From Scedosporium boydii (taxonomy: Eukaryota > Ascomycota > Sordariomycetes > Microascales > Microascaceae): 64,000 bases of DNA. Positions 22,698 through 34,900 of the stretch are shown in pieces. The first letter of the stretch is position 1; every line of letters starts with the position of its first letter. The position numbers and the translations under genes are program-made. Below the pieces are notes generated by a model. That model ran no database searches. It was given only the letters and a program-made list of their open reading frames with translations, and was not told the DNA's origin. The stretch covers positions 43,064 through 107,063 of the forward strand of contig NJFT01000141.1 of NCBI GenBank assembly GCA_002221725.1, in the 5' to 3' direction.

Positions 22698-24590
22698 CTA
22701 TCCTGACAAACTAGCCTTGATGATGCTGGCACCGTGTTCGGCAACACCATAGACACTCGCCTGGGGATTAGCACGCGGAATCAGAGGAATGATACTCGCA
22801 TCGCAAATCCGTAAGTTTTTAGTTCCATAGACACGGAGCTGCGGATCGACCACGCCGCCGAGCTCAGGGGCCATCATGGAGCAAGTACCCACGAAGTGAT
22901 GAGCGTCCATGGCCGTGCTCCGCGCATACTCTCTAGCCCTAGCGAGATCTGAGAAGCCTCCGGGCGATGGCGCCTCGGGGTTACGCTTGCCGCCGGGCTT
23001 GAGGTGGTCAGAGAGTGGGCTCGAGGCCACAAGTACGGTCTCGAGGTGGCGCAGGTGCCGTGCGAAGATTTCCAGGTCCAGCGGATGAGAGAAGTAGCGT
23101 GGGTCAAGATCGACATCTTTAACAGCGGCGGATGCCGATTTAATATGCGTCGAACCGCGAGAGAGAGGGTGCGTAGTTAGCAAGGCGATCGAGAAGTAGC
23201 CTTCCTTGCCTGGAGGTGGGGGAACCATAGCGCCAGCGGCATCGAAGCCCACGTAACCTGGAAGTGTAATGTAGCAGCCAGAAGCCTCCTCTGGTGAAGC
23301 CAAGATGGAGCGTACAAAGTTCTTGTTGGCTTCGGCGGCCAGGAGCGCCGGCTTGTCCTCATCGACTTTGAAGTTGAGGAGGGTGTCCAGCAGGCGGTCA
23401 AGTTCACGTTTTCCTTCGTCAGTCTCGATGCCTGGGAATGGGAGCTGGGCAGTATTCGAGGTCCCGCTGGTAGCCAACGGTCCAGTTAACCTTGCATAGG
23501 CTTCCTGGGCAGCGGCGACGGCCTCGGGCTCCTGTCGGGCGACAGGGTCCAAGGTCTTTAGGCCGTCTTTGGCCTCAAAGGACAGGATGCACATGACATG
23601 ATCCTGAAGATTCTCTCCGACGTTAGGATTGTTGATTACGACGTCAACGCCCAATTTCTCTAAGAGACCGGCATCGCCAATACCGGAAAGCTCAAGCAAT
23701 TTTGGGGAATTGATGGCACCAGCCGCAAGCACAACTTCCTTACGGGCGCGAACAGTCTTGGTCTCCCCACACTTGGTGTACTGGACTCCCTCCGCCACGA
23801 CCTCGGCAGGGTTGGAGTTGTCAAAAAGAATCTTTTCAACGGTAGCTTCCGTCACAACTGTCAAGTTGCTCCTGGCGAGGGCTGGCCCAAGGTAGACACT
23901 TCCAGCATGGCTTCTCGTTTTCGTCTCAGGATCAACTGTTTCCGGGTTCACAATTAACCCATTCGCATCGCCGGTGAGGAGATCGCCGGTCACGGGGATA
24001 TTAAGACCGGCTAGAGTGTCCTTCCAGATTCGTGGCCACTCGTTATCGGAGTTATCGGGGAACGAAAGCTGAAGTGGGCCATTGTTAGGGCGGCCGGCCA
24101 AGCTATAAACTTTGCCGAGGGACTGCGAAAAGATGGGCCATTCCCAGCCAGGATTGCCCAACTGGGTCCATGCATGAACATTAGACATGGGTGTAGGCGT
24201 GAAGATGAGGCCGTTCATGGCGCTAGATCCGCCGAGAAGTTTGCCCTGGGGGATCGGGCGCTCGCGACCCTCAAGGTGTTTCTAGACTCGTTCAATACTG
24301 TTAACGGGGTGCAAATACGATTTTCGGGAGTTGATGGCCCGAATGAATCTGGCAAAGCAGGTTGGAAATCTGAGACGTACCTGCGGGGTGGTGCGGAAGG
24401 TCCAGTCTGCGGGGCCGTTGAGCAAGGTATGCCATAGGGCCGGGATATTCACTCGAGGATCGGCTAGCTGATCGGCGCCGGCCTCAATGACGAGAACCTC
24501 AAGCCCCGGGTCCTCCGAGAGACGAGCGGCAAGGATGCATCCGGCGGTCCCACCTCCGACAATGATAACGTCATAGATAGTGGATTCCAT
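22698..24590 (-). CDS. GMC (glucose-methanol-choline) oxidoreductase
   Basis: FAD-dependent alcohol oxidase or dehydrogenase. Exon 1 is 24590-24381 and exon 2 is 24281-22698, with a 99-bp intron (GTACGT to TCTAG); the product is 597 residues. The N-terminal FAD-binding motif I-I-V-G-G-G-T-A-G-C-I-L-A-A-R-L starts near residue 9. The family signature G-K-L-L-G-G-S-S-A-M-N-G follows the splice junction. The C-terminal part has the active-site His in H-H-F-V-G-T-C-S-M and the second conserved position in N-P-Q-A-S-V-Y. There is no signal peptide, which suggests an intracellular enzyme of the choline dehydrogenase or aryl-alcohol oxidase type. The substrate cannot be told from sequence. Confidence 0.93.
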
Positions 24591-26725
24591 CCTTTCTGGA
24601 CGCCCTATCCTGAAATTTAAGTAATATAATATAAATAGAGAATAAACGGGGGACTCTTCCGGAATAACGTGGTGTCGGCTAGACCATGTCCTTTTCGTCT
24701 ATTGCTACCCATTATGACGAGAGGAGGTTGATCTGGCCTGACCGGGCCCTATTATACTTTCTCGAGATTGGGGGCCGTTTACAATTAGTCCTACTCAACA
24801 AGGAAACAGTTAGACAATGACGAGATGTAACCCGTCAGCCGAGTTGAGTCGCTACGTCTCAGGGCGGGGGCTGACCACTTGCATTGCTTTAATCGGGCCT
24901 ACAAGGTCTAGTCAGAGCAATTGAAGACTCCAGATACCCCATATGCCCCAGTTTTGACTGCTCAGTGCTTACTAGAAGCCCTGGCAGGGCGGCCGCCATT
25001 GGGGAAGCTGACGTCCGTTGGCTTCGTGGTACTACCGGAGCTGGGGAGGCAACGAGGGTGATGACGTCGATCTGGTTAACGGTATCCGCCCCCCATGTAA
25101 CCTTAGGGCTTCGGAAAACTCGGTCGACCATGAAGTCGACGTAAACGGCGCTAGTTGATTAATCGAATCCCTTGGCGAAACATCAATTAAATCTTTTTTT
25201 TAGAAGTTATGGTGGTATACGAAGTACTGCCATCTTCAGTGCCCCATAGAATCCTCTCTGCCGGTGTGACCTTACTATTAATTAACTACATGTGTGCATC
25301 TTCCGGTCTTCCAGATCAACGAGAAGATTCCAGCCATGCAAGTCCACACACATCTGGGCCTAGTGTAGAATTTCCCGGCAGAGAAATATAAGATGAGATC
25401 GTGGTGGTTTGGGAGCGTTTAGTTCCTTCGATACCAGTGAATCTTAGCGTTGAGGAGCTCGAGCCGGGTCTCTCATTCCACCCTTGACCCTTTCTCTTTG
25501 CACAACGGTAGCATCTAAAATAACGCGAAACGATGAATATTACGGCTGCTGGCCGGTCTATTGATCGACTGTTGGTAAAATTTAAGGATTACCGGCCCGT
25601 CATGACATATTTATCTACGCTCCCGATATCCTTAGTTTCCGCGTTTGATGCCCTCCTTCGCGTGTCCCAGTGGGAGGAGTGTTTGATTCTATCGTGTAGG
25701 CCGGCCGAGGATATTGTCCAGCCCAGCCCTCGTCACAAAAAAAATGCGTGGACAATGAATAAAATCCAAGCTGCGGAAAATTCACCTGGAAATTCGTGTG
25801 GGACGCACCTTCCCAGGTTTGAGTGGGACAGTTTGCGTGTGTATTTGTTATATATGAAAATCCAGCTCGGCATTCTCGACGACTCATGGAAGCTCAAGTG
25901 GTCGAGCGGTGACGCACTGCTCATAAGCTACTTCCGCAAGGCGCCGGCGTAGAACCCGGTCTGGTCAAACCATGAGGCGCGGAGGGAATTGGTACTTGGG
26001 GAGGGAGAAGTGGGAATTCTTTTTTTCTTTTTTTGCGAAATGATTCTGGAGATTCCTTCTCTTCTTTTCCTCAAGAAAATATCTCCCTGGGCCGCTCTGT
26101 TGAAGTTGTGATATTTTGATATTTCGAGGCTGGAGATGCTTTGAGTGGAGTTGAGGTGAAGCGTGAAACTTGGAGAGGTTGTTGGTTCGAAACGAGTGGC
26201 TTGTTCTTTTTTTTCTTCTTTTTTTTATACATTATTCTAAAGTTGCAAAGCAACCCATCCACAGGCCGTCGATGCCAAGTATTGGAAGATCTTATTAAAT
26301 CCATGACGTTTTAAGTTGAAACCAATTGAAATTAAATATTTGGTAGAAAGTTCGAGATAATACTGTCGCTATATTTGGCTATAACTCCCTGAAGTCCCCC
26401 AGACATTATCAGATCATTGGACATACTTCTGCGCCACCCCCTCTAACCCGGCGCTTCTGGAGATGTGTGTGGCGACGTGCAAGCAAAGCAATGCGGCCTC
26501 CACGCAGACCCAGAAGGATCCTGCATAATGGAAGGAAGGCATCGACTTTATTCTGCTGCCTAATACCTCGTCTTAGGATCCTGCACGTCCAACTTCCGCG
26601 TACACCTAGGCTTGAATGTGTTAATAAATCCACCGTGTTTTTCTCCCATTCAAAATTCCAAAACCCTTCCAGGCTCTCCCTCGTCGCTCCCTGATCAGCC
26701 AAGATTCAACACCTGATCTCTTAGC
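24591..26725. other. Intergenic, no convincing gene
   Basis: About 2.1 kb. An AT-rich stretch with TATTTATATTATA on the minus strand (about 24624-24640) may be the GMC gene promoter. A 139-codon open frame on the plus strand at 25533-25952 has no recognisable domain and I do not call it. Pyrimidine tracts occur near 26020-26070 and 26205-26230. Confidence 0.45.
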
Positions 26726-27509
26726 ATGAGCGAACCACGGAATAACGACAACGTCAATGAGACGTCCCCTCTCTTGCACAATCCAGACCGAGAAGAGGCT
26801 CAGATTGGCCCAGCACCCGTGAAGGATGCATGGCAGAGGGTGTTCATTCTTGCCACCATCACTTCGGTGGCGTCCGGCGTCCTAACCATTGTCTTTCTCA
26901 TCGCAAGTAGCATTGTCCTGACGGGTCAGCCCGACGATTACCACCCGCCATTTGACCTCTATTACTATTTCGCCCCTATCGCGGGATTTGTGAGCTACCC
27001 TAACACTGAGTGAAGGAATGAAATCACACAAGATCCATCAAAGCGCTGACTCGTCTATCTCCAATCAAGGCCATCGTAGCCATCATACACTCCATTATCA
27101 CCCTAGCCGGCACCAAGGACGGTGTCCCACCTCCGCAAGGTTTCACAGGGATACTCGTCGACATTTTTGCTGGCCTATTCTTTTTGTTCCATAGCCTCTA
27201 TGGTATGCAAGAGCTCCTCTACCACGCCAACCGATGCCGTCCTCCTTGGGACGAGAAACGCCCCGCCGATCCGGGATGTGACGCGTGGCGGCGGCGTGCT
27301 GAGCCTTTGTTCTGGGTTTATCTCTTCGTTACTTTCGTTTTTGGGTTCGTGTTCATTTTCTCTCTTCGCTAGCGTTTCTTCGCCTTGCCAGCTAACGATT
27401 TGATAGAGTGACTCATGCCCTACTGCTTTTCCTTCGAGCTTCGCAGTGGAAGCGCCCGAAGCCACCGGTACTACGAGTTCAACTCGTCAGAGAAGGCGAG
27501 AGCGGCTGA
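26726..27509 (+). CDS. Small four-helix membrane protein, unknown function
   Basis: Three exons: 26726-26989, 27070-27344 and 27407-27509. The introns of 80 and 62 bp have GTGAGC and GTTCGT donors, and GCTGAC and GCTAAC branch sites; the product is 213 residues. The N-terminus is acidic and contains S-P-L-L-H-N-P, resembling dileucine-type sorting sequences of vacuolar or endosomal membrane proteins. Four hydrophobic segments are visible, starting at F-I-L-A-T-I-T-S-V-A-S-G, A-I-V-A-I-I-H-S-I-I-T-L, I-L-V-D-I-F-A-G-L-F-F-L-F and F-W-V-Y-L-F-V-T-F-V-F-G. The tail is basic. It looks like an uncharacterised fungal membrane protein family; no function is assigned. Confidence 0.75.
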
Positions 27510-28319
27510 TGTTTCCGGTAACGCAGGCGATCCACAGAAATGTGTGTCACGAGAATAATGGCAATGGAAGAGGGAGTGGGACAAAGAGCGTAAAAAACTG
27601 AAGAGTTCTTCAGTCATAGTGATCTCGGTCAACTTTATTAGGGGCGGAGGATGGAATTTGGTATGTTGTGATCTCACAATAGTTTTAGTGGTACCTCTTT
27701 GGTATGATATTAGAATTGAGCTATGCATTTGCGCCTAAAGCCATTCCCAAAGGACGTGAATAAACTCCTCGTGTTGCTGGTACTTATGAGGTATGTGTCG
27801 TCGTGCGGCAATTTGGCCCACAACGGTATTCTGAATGGACTCGGGGCACCATCACCATTATAGATGTAGTATCAACTCTGCAGTATCAACTCCCTCCACC
27901 CCCAAAACCTCAGCTCCAATTATTGGCAACATGGCTCTGTGGACTTGTATTCTGTTGATTCCTATCCTCGCGAACCGTCCGATTTTCAACTCCAGCAACA
28001 GCCGTCTCGTCTTCAACATCATATTCACATCTGATAAGGTAGGCCCGGCGGAACTGAGCGCTGGGACCGAGGCTCTAGGTGGATAATTGGCGTTCATTGT
28101 GCCATGATGGGATCGTGGTATTATCAACCAACGACGACGATGAAGACTTGCTTGTTTCTACAGAGTGTAGTACACAGAACCTCGACAACTGAGACTCCGA
28201 CATCAGCAAAGGTCTCAAATCTAGTCGGGTCAACAATGAAAAGCATGGTATCCGCTTGGTATTCTATATTTGGTCTGTTTTTCGAGTTCACCACTAAATT
28301 CCCCGTATATGGCCCATGC
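27510..28319. other. Intergenic between convergent genes
   Basis: No supported gene. Short open frames at 27835-28127 on both strands lack protein character. Confidence 0.45.
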
Positions 28320-29237
28320 CTATTGGTTATCGCCTTCATGTCTCTCCTGTAGTCGTGTCAAGAGCCCGCTATTGGGCTGCTCATCGACCCAACGCCTGCG
28401 CGGCAGATCAAAAGCTGACAAGATGCGACCATAAGCCATACCACCAAGCTGTCCAACAGGGCGCAGCACATTCAAATCAACGTGGCTGTAGTCCTCGTTT
28501 GCCGCGTCTTCTCGAACCCAAAACCGAGTCGCCTTGATCAGTACCAGGGACGCGACACTCATCCCAGGCTGCGCGTGGTCTGTAAACTCCTTAATATCGA
28601 CTACCTTGCCCTCCACAGACATGACTGATTCCTGGACACGTGATGGTTTGACAGTTGTAGTCGGAGCCTCGTGAAGTCCCGATATCTCCCACTCGGAGAC
28701 GCCATACGGGGCATCGATAGAGGACGCGTTGACCGCTTCGATCATATTTTCAGAGACAGTGTTGATCACGCACTCGCCGGTCTCCTTGAGGTTACGGTAC
28801 GTGTCTTTTACACGGCCTGGCCGTGATGAAAACCCGACCACAAACATGGGTGGATCATGGTCGATGACCTGAAAATAGCTGAATGGTGACAAGTTCTTGG
28901 TTTTACCATCCTTGGATACTGTGCTCAGAAATCCAATTGGTCGTGGGGCGATCGCGGAGACCAACAGTCTGTAGTTATTCACCATGGGCCGATCTTCGGC
29001 ATATGGATCGATTTCTTTGTGCGGGATATCGGGCTTGCTCGCATCTCTGGGCGCTCCGTCGCCATACTGCCAGCCTCGGTTTGGAGATTTGGTCATTGGG
29101 ATTGGGGCATTGCTGTGGTCGAACTCGGGGCGACTCGCCTCAAGTTTCTCGAAATTGTCGACCTTTTCCACGATCTTGTATTTTTCGTCTGTATGAGAAG
29201 AGACCTGCGCAGAGGCGGCCCCAGATTGATGTCGCAT
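28320..29237 (-). CDS. FMN-binding flavin reductase-like protein
   Basis: A 305-residue single-exon protein with a flavin reductase-like, FMN-binding split-barrel domain. Its core reads Y-R-L-L-V-S-A-I-A-P-R-P-I-G-F-L-S-T-V-S, followed by N-L-S-P-F-S-Y-F and then D-P-P-M-F-V-V-G-F. This matches the family pattern of phosphate- and isoalloxazine-binding loops. About 80 residues of polar N-terminal extension precede it. The frame can be extended eight codons to a TTG, but ATG at 29237 is the first methionine. Members bind FMN and can reduce flavins or act on small aromatic or disulphide substrates; the substrate here is unknown. There is no signal peptide. Confidence 0.88.
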   Translation of the reverse strand: MRHQSGAASAQVSSHTDEKYKIVEKVDNFEKLEASRPEFDHSNAPIPMTKSPNRGWQYGDGAPRDASKPDIPHKEIDPYAEDRPMVNNYRLLVSAIAPRPIGFLSTVSKDGKTKNLSPFSYFQVIDHDPPMFVVGFSSRPGRVKDTYRNLKETGECVINTVSENMIEAVNASSIDAPYGVSEWEISGLHEAPTTTVKPSRVQESVMSVEGKVVDIKEFTDHAQPGMSVASLVLIKATRFWVREDAANEDYSHVDLNVLRPVGQLGGMAYGRILSAFDLPRRRWVDEQPNSGLLTRLQERHEGDNQ

Positions 29238-30022
29238 GCTTGAAGGCTGGGGCTGCCTCAAGAGAGGTCCGGCCTCTTTTCTGATTACCGTAGAAACAGA
29301 GCTCCTTGAGGTGTTGTGTGTTAGCGGGACGCCCGCCAGCCAATTCGCCCAGGAGGTTAGTGAAGAAGCCTGCGACTTACCTAAGGGGGACTGGCGTAAA
29401 GCGAAAAGACTTCACGGCCAACATTTGCAAACGAGGTTCTATTCCGAACTAGTCTGCTTGAGGACCATCTAGGACAGATGGCGACTTTATGTCGATGAGG
29501 TTGGAGTTCTGTCCCAAGTGACTGCTACGACCCGCGACTGAGGGGTTCGTATCTTGCTCGATTTGTAATCGTTGGACCAGAGATTTGGAAGGTCAGGTTA
29601 ACGACAATTCCAGCCCGAAGATAGCCTATCGATAACGGTAGACAAATATACCCATATTAGGCCCGATCTCGGCGTAGCCTGGTTATCTCTTCACAGGCTC
29701 AAGTGCGTTCCATTTTACGCCGACTGCAATGTTGTATAGAAAAAGAAAAAAAAAAAAAAAAATTATGAATTTATGATCTTGGTGTTGCAGGAGAAGGAGG
29801 AGTTGGCAATGTTCGCGGTCTCACGGGGGAAAATTATTGATCAGACGAGGGATGTGATTTTGTATTGCTCAATGGTAAAGCCGTTGTCAAGACCTGGATG
29901 TTCATGGATAATACTTCCATGTTGTGTGCTCCTTGTATGGAAAGAAATATACTTATGCCGTCTCTAGCTGGAGGCCGGAATCGCCTCAACTCGCCGTGAC
30001 AATGGAAGCTACGCTAGAAACT
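29238..30022. other. Intergenic
   Basis: Upstream of the flavin reductase-like gene and downstream of the GH43 gene, both on the minus strand. It contains an interrupted A-run (29740-29762). No gene is seen. Confidence 0.5.
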
Positions 30023-31765
30023 TCAGGCCTCGCCTGTGTTATAATCATCCGGAACGGTCTCCGTCGTGGTAATATATTGTGCCTCTCCTGTATATCGCCA
30101 GCGTTGGAAGATCGCCTTGCCGTCTCCCGGACATTCAACTCCTGCCCCTTCACCGTTGCAAGTGGCATAGACGCCGACAAGGCTACCAACGAAAGATCCA
30201 GTACCGCCACTCAAAAGCTGCCCAGAAGCAGTTGCAACAACGATCTTACTCTCTGGGTCGCCCACAGGCATAGCCGATAGTTCGTATTGGGAAGTGCTCA
30301 CGGCCTGGATTTGCAACCGGATAGGCCCGCCTGGCCAAGTATCGGGGACCGAGACAACCTTGGGCTGTGGACGCATTCCGGTACCCTCAGCTCGGAAGCG
30401 TAGAGAAAGACGAGGATCTGTCTCAGATAAACGTACTACTCCGAGGTCTATGTGGTTCATTTGAGTTAGGAAGACCGTGACCCCCGCCTCTTCGTTATTT
30501 CCTTGGGGTTCGAAGGTCAAATCGACAGTAAATTCGAATAGCGAATGAGTTTGCCGCCGACCAACAAATGCTAGGCCGCGACGGCCACTGAGTTCAGCGG
30601 TTTCTCCAGGCCCCAGGATTCCAGTCAAGTTGTTGCGACTAGGCACAATCTCAAGGCCGTTTTCCGTTACAGAGAAAGCACTATTCTTGGGAACACGCCA
30701 GTGGACAAAGTGGGGAGGAAGGCCGACGTCTTCGCCGAAGTCGTATTCATCGGGATTAGAGTTGAAAGGTCCATTTCCGGGAAGGTCCCGGCTTCTTGGT
30801 GGTAACGGCCACCCAGTCATCTCTCCTCGAACTGGTTCCATGACAGGCCATTCGCCCTCCTCCCAAGTAACAGGGAAGAGGACAGCCTCGCGGCCCATGG
30901 GGTAGATCTGGTACTGAGGACCTGAACGTGTGGCGAGACACATGCCCCACCAGTTCCCATCCCCATCTTGGAAAAGGTCAGCGTGGCCAACTGTCTGGAA
31001 ATACTGGTTGGTGCCACGGTTCGTCAGGACTGGATTTTTCGGATTGGACTCATACGGCCCCGTGATGTTTTTCGAGCGAGCAATCGTCACGGCGTGGTCG
31101 GTTGCAGTCCCGCCTTCGGCGATCATTAGGTAGTACCATCCGTCCTTTTTGTAAAGGTGCGGTCCTTCAGGCCATACCCCTCCAGTTCCTGTCCAAATTT
31201 CAATCGGTGGCTGGCTCATTTCTCCAGTCTCGAGGTCGAGCTCTTGGAGGAGAATGCCTTGCGTCGCTGCGTACACTTTCCCATCGTCATCCCAAAAGAG
31301 ATCCGGGTCGATGCGATCCGTGGCGAAGGTTACCGGGTCGCTCCAGGCCTCGTCCTTGAAGATGTCCGACGACTTGAAGACGACACCGACAGTACCCTCT
31401 GCCATTCCTAGATATTCACAAATGAGGTAGAATTCCTCGTTATGGTAACGCAGGGTCGGCGCGTACATGCCCCGCTGTTGCCCTTCCGACCTCCAACTTA
31501 AGCCGGGCAGTTGACTTTCTCGGTTCCACCCATGGCTGGCGAGTTTCCAATTGATCAGGTCCTTAGAGGCGTAGACTGGAAGTCCAGGAAAGGCGATGAA
31601 CGTGGACGTGACGCAGTAGAAGATGCCATCAACGTGGACACATGACGGGTCAGAGTGCCATCCCGGAAGGACAGGGTTATAGTAGGTGGAGTTCTCTGAC
31701 TGGGTGGTAACAGAAGCCCACAAGAGGGAGAAGATAGAGAAAGAAAATCCGCGTCGATGCATCAT
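30023..31765 (-). CDS. Secreted GH43 glycosidase (beta-xylosidase / alpha-arabinofuranosidase type)
   Basis: A 580-residue single-exon enzyme with an N-terminal signal peptide (about residues 1-22), so secreted. The five-bladed propeller catalytic domain occupies about residues 28-330. The catalytic base is D39 in H-S-D-P-S, the pKa modulator D153 in I-D-P-D-L-F-W-D, and the general acid E200 in P-E-G-P-H-L. A C-terminal beta-sandwich of the GH43 C2 type runs from about 360 to 570. All three acidic residues are present. Such enzymes release xylose or arabinose from hemicellulose oligomers; the exact specificity cannot be read here. Two ATGs start the frame in tandem and either may be used. 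Predicted N-glycosylation sites such as N-S-T and N-L-T fit secretion. Confidence 0.92.
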   Translation of the reverse strand: MMHRRGFSFSIFSLLWASVTTQSENSTYYNPVLPGWHSDPSCVHVDGIFYCVTSTFIAFPGLPVYASKDLINWKLASHGWNRESQLPGLSWRSEGQQRGMYAPTLRYHNEEFYLICEYLGMAEGTVGVVFKSSDIFKDEAWSDPVTFATDRIDPDLFWDDDGKVYAATQGILLQELDLETGEMSQPPIEIWTGTGGVWPEGPHLYKKDGWYYLMIAEGGTATDHAVTIARSKNITGPYESNPKNPVLTNRGTNQYFQTVGHADLFQDGDGNWWGMCLATRSGPQYQIYPMGREAVLFPVTWEEGEWPVMEPVRGEMTGWPLPPRSRDLPGNGPFNSNPDEYDFGEDVGLPPHFVHWRVPKNSAFSVTENGLEIVPSRNNLTGILGPGETAELSGRRGLAFVGRRQTHSLFEFTVDLTFEPQGNNEEAGVTVFLTQMNHIDLGVVRLSETDPRLSLRFRAEGTGMRPQPKVVSVPDTWPGGPIRLQIQAVSTSQYELSAMPVGDPESKIVVATASGQLLSGGTGSFVGSLVGVYATCNGEGAGVECPGDGKAIFQRWRYTGEAQYITTTETVPDDYNTGEA

Positions 31766-32257
31766 TCTTCATTAGTGATCAACGTTTCTAGGACCTCACC
31801 TCACTGGTGTGCTCGCTAATAACCACACGACGGGAGGCGAGGATGGCCACCGAATAAAGAGTAGTTATATGCCATTTCGTGGAACTGTAATACATACCCT
31901 CCCAGCGGAAGAGTAGACCCATGTTGTGTAGAAAGACGATGTTGTCAGGGTCGGATTGCTTGACCATTTAGCCTGTTGTAACTACAGGCGCCCCTATCAG
32001 GCTCGAGGAATCAACTCCCGTGAGAGCGACTGCATTCTGCCCCGCGTGCCGCCATTTAGGAAAACCTTGAGCTGTTCGTACCGTCGAAGTGATGGGGAGT
32101 CCGCAATCCCGAAAATTGCACGAATGAATATCCATCAAGCTTCCGTAGAGGTACTCATGACGACACACATGCCGTGATAGGGCTGACGGTAATGGGAACA
32201 AACATGGTAATTCTAGGCGCAAAACCACGAATGTAACTCTAAGAGGCGGCGTTGCCG
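31766..32257. other. Intergenic
   Basis: Between the GH43 start and the stop codon of the next minus-strand gene. It likely carries the GH43 promoter. No other feature is seen. Confidence 0.5.
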
Positions 32258-34213
32258 TTAAGTATCGTCGTCGTCTCTTGTCAATACGAGTGTAGGACTC
32301 CGCGCGAACAAAGGATCCCAGTACGAATTATCATACGATTCGCCGAGGCTCAGTTCACTTGGAGGTGGGGGCGGAGCGCCGTCGCGCCAATATACATCCG
32401 AAGGCGTAGGACCAGTGTTGCTGGAAGCAATAGATGGGGCCGAAGCCCGCGGGAAATCAATCTGGGGCGCGAGGGCATAAAGATTCTTGAAAAACGTTTT
32501 GAAGTCTCTTGCCTCTATCCATTCGTTAGACGTTGCGACGGTAGTCGAGGAGGAACAACGGAGCAGGAAAATACAAACACTTACCCTCAACAGTTTCAAA
32601 CTGTATCCGTATCTGTCCATGAGGTGAGGGCAAGCTCGCTCTTATCCTGATAGTATCCGTTTCCTTTGGTTTCCGAAGGGGATATCTCGTGGCAGATACA
32701 TAAAACTCGGCATCAGGATGGTAGTTTTCCAAGTTGTACTCCTTATGGCTCTTTCCGGAACCCGTATTCAGGGAGGATGCCAGGAAAGTCATCGTCAATT
32801 CCCGGGACCCATCGGGGTTGTCTCTTCTCCAGAACCTAAGGACTTGTCGTCGAGCCATTGCAACACCGTTTGACTTGAGCTCAACAAAGTCAAACGCACC
32901 GAGGTGCCTCCGCTCTCTCAGGGTCTCCTGAAACTTGAGGCATGATTCTAGATTTTTGAAGCGGTACTTGGGGTCGATGTTGTAGAGATGATATCCGTCG
33001 TTGTCGATAACGGTAATGACGTGTGTGTGGAGAAAAGAGACCCGCGTTGAGTCTTTAGTGGATGTCCAAGGGATACAGCCAAACAGAACTATATCTCTAG
33101 TTAGAATCTCGGCCTAATACTGAAGAAGTTAGAAGAAAGCTACCAATTTGTGTGACTTGGATGGAACCATCTCGATTTTGGTATAGCAAGATGCGAGATT
33201 CGTTGTCCCTCGCCATAACATGGACTCGTTCCAAGTCAAGGCGTTTATGCTTTTTCGGAGCATTTTCTAATTTCCTAAAGCCAAGGGGATTAGTGAATGG
33301 CCCAATATGGTCAGTTTGTGAGGTGCGCTACTCACAGAGTTGTTGGTGCTGTCTCGTACGACACGGATCGATTCCGGAATTCTGCAAGGGGAAGGGATCT
33401 GTCAGTGTCGATCCCAAAGTCTACTCCTTTGTGTTACATGCTGAACGAGAAGTTGAACTCACCCTGGTAAGCCACTACTTCAGGTAAGTGGTGGACGTCC
33501 AGACCCAAATCTGACCAGCACTTTCGAAGTGTTTGATCGAGCCACTGCAAGGTTCTCTCCACATGATCTCTGTCTAGGTCTGTCTCCAACTGCTTGATGC
33601 CTTGGGATAAATCATCAAGGTGTTGTGACGGAACCACAGACGGTTTTCTTGGGATGACAGCTTCGGGCTGTTTTCCCTTACTGCTTGAAGGCACCGCTAG
33701 CTCGGGCTGGGCCGTGGCCCGAATATGTAGAGTGCTAAGGAGGAGGTCAGCAAAGGAAAACCTACTCCACAAAATGGCGCATTTTGAAGGGTAGGCGATC
33801 ATTTACCTAGTCGTAAGCCATAGCGGCAGCAGGATTTGGGTAAAATGCCGATCCACTCGGGCTTGGTACCGAGCAAGCTGAGTGCTATACCGAGTGCTCC
33901 ACGCCACCTGATGCAAAGCAGTCTTTGCTCTCGCCCTGTCATAGTCATCAAATAATGCCTTACAGCATTGTAATGTGACGTAGATCTCGTCTGTATCGTC
34001 TTTATGAATGAGTGAGGATCCTGTCGCTTCGTGTTCTGCCCTCAGCATCTCAAAATGTCGCGACAGTCGCACGAGCGAGACCCGAAGCTGGCTTAATTCG
34101 GACGGCGCATTTTGTGCTTTCTCGAAAACTTTAATCACCTTGTCTACTGCTGCGACGACCTGCAGCACTAGCGAAGTAATGGCTAGAATATCACCGACTC
34201 CCAGCGCTGCCAT
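32258..34213 (-). CDS. Helo-like (fungal STAND N-terminal) domain protein without NTPase
   Basis: Six exons: 34213-33807, 33734-33463, 33381-33336, 33274-33144, 33088-32585 and 32514-32258. All introns are 55-81 bp, GT-AG and phase-consistent; the product is 538 residues. Residues 1 to about 135 match the helical N-terminal domain found at the start of fungal NACHT and ankyrin proteins. It opens M-A-A-L-G-V-G-D-I-L-A-I-T-S-L-V-L-Q and continues with an amphipathic helix set. No Walker A, NACHT or repeat domain follows. After a Ser/Pro linker and a coiled-coil-like segment comes a mixed region from about residue 260 to 470 that I do not recognise, then a Pro-rich acidic C-terminus. Helo-like domains act as signalling or membrane-targeting cell-death modules in several fungal systems; that role here is inference. 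It is divergent from the phosphate transporter gene. Confidence 0.85.
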
Positions 34214-34900
34214 GACGATTTACTCATGAGATGACACAAGACGGGACTATCCGGGCGGGCACTTTCTCTCTTCCTTCTGCTTAAGGGTAGACCTAAGTAG
34301 TAGTAGTTTGATCGCCCGAGACCCGAGGAATCACGTTCGGGTGGACATGCTCTGAGCGGATCTGGTATGCATCGCGTGGGACATAACGCACGCCAGAACC
34401 GTGGCTGTGGGATGGCTTCCGCCCTGTCAAGTCTCATTGTCTTGGCTCAGACCAGGTACTCACGCGTCGCATTCTTTCCACCCTTGTCCGCGCCTAATCT
34501 TATCCCCCACTCAGATCTGCGAATCTGTCCACGCCCCCAGTCGATTGGATATAAACGGCCCGCACCTCAAAGGGGAAGTGACACATGGTCTTGGCCAATA
34601 TGCCCACAACGACGCGGAAGGGCAGTGCAGAGGTGGATTTTCTTATTTCGTGTGCTCGAGCAGGCTCTCAATATTGGAACTCGTGGTCCCTTCAGCCCCG
34701 GTCGTGCGCAGGACTCCATCCCTGTAGGCATGAGCACGAGTCGGGCGGGAACCCGAAGGTGCCATGTCGCTTAAGTCCCAGGGTCCCGTCCCCTTATCAA
34801 TTGGCTTCCTCTTAATATGGCCGCTGACCAGTAAGACATTTCCGGGTTTGGGAGTTTGCTCAATCGTGATCATTCCACTGCCATTTGCAGGTCTGTGAGC
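34214..34900. other. Divergent promoter region
   Basis: 687 bp between the start codons of the Helo-like gene (minus) and the transporter (plus). No coding exon, RNA gene or repeat can be supported. Confidence 0.5.

Noticed and set aside
25533..25952. 139-codon plus-strand open frame
   Set aside because: Starts with ATG but the product shows no motif, signal or repeat; chance frame cannot be excluded.
22698..31765. Secondary-metabolite gene cluster
   Set aside because: GMC oxidoreductase, flavin reductase-like and GH43 genes are near each other, but there is no backbone synthase, prenyltransferase, terpene cyclase or pathway regulator.
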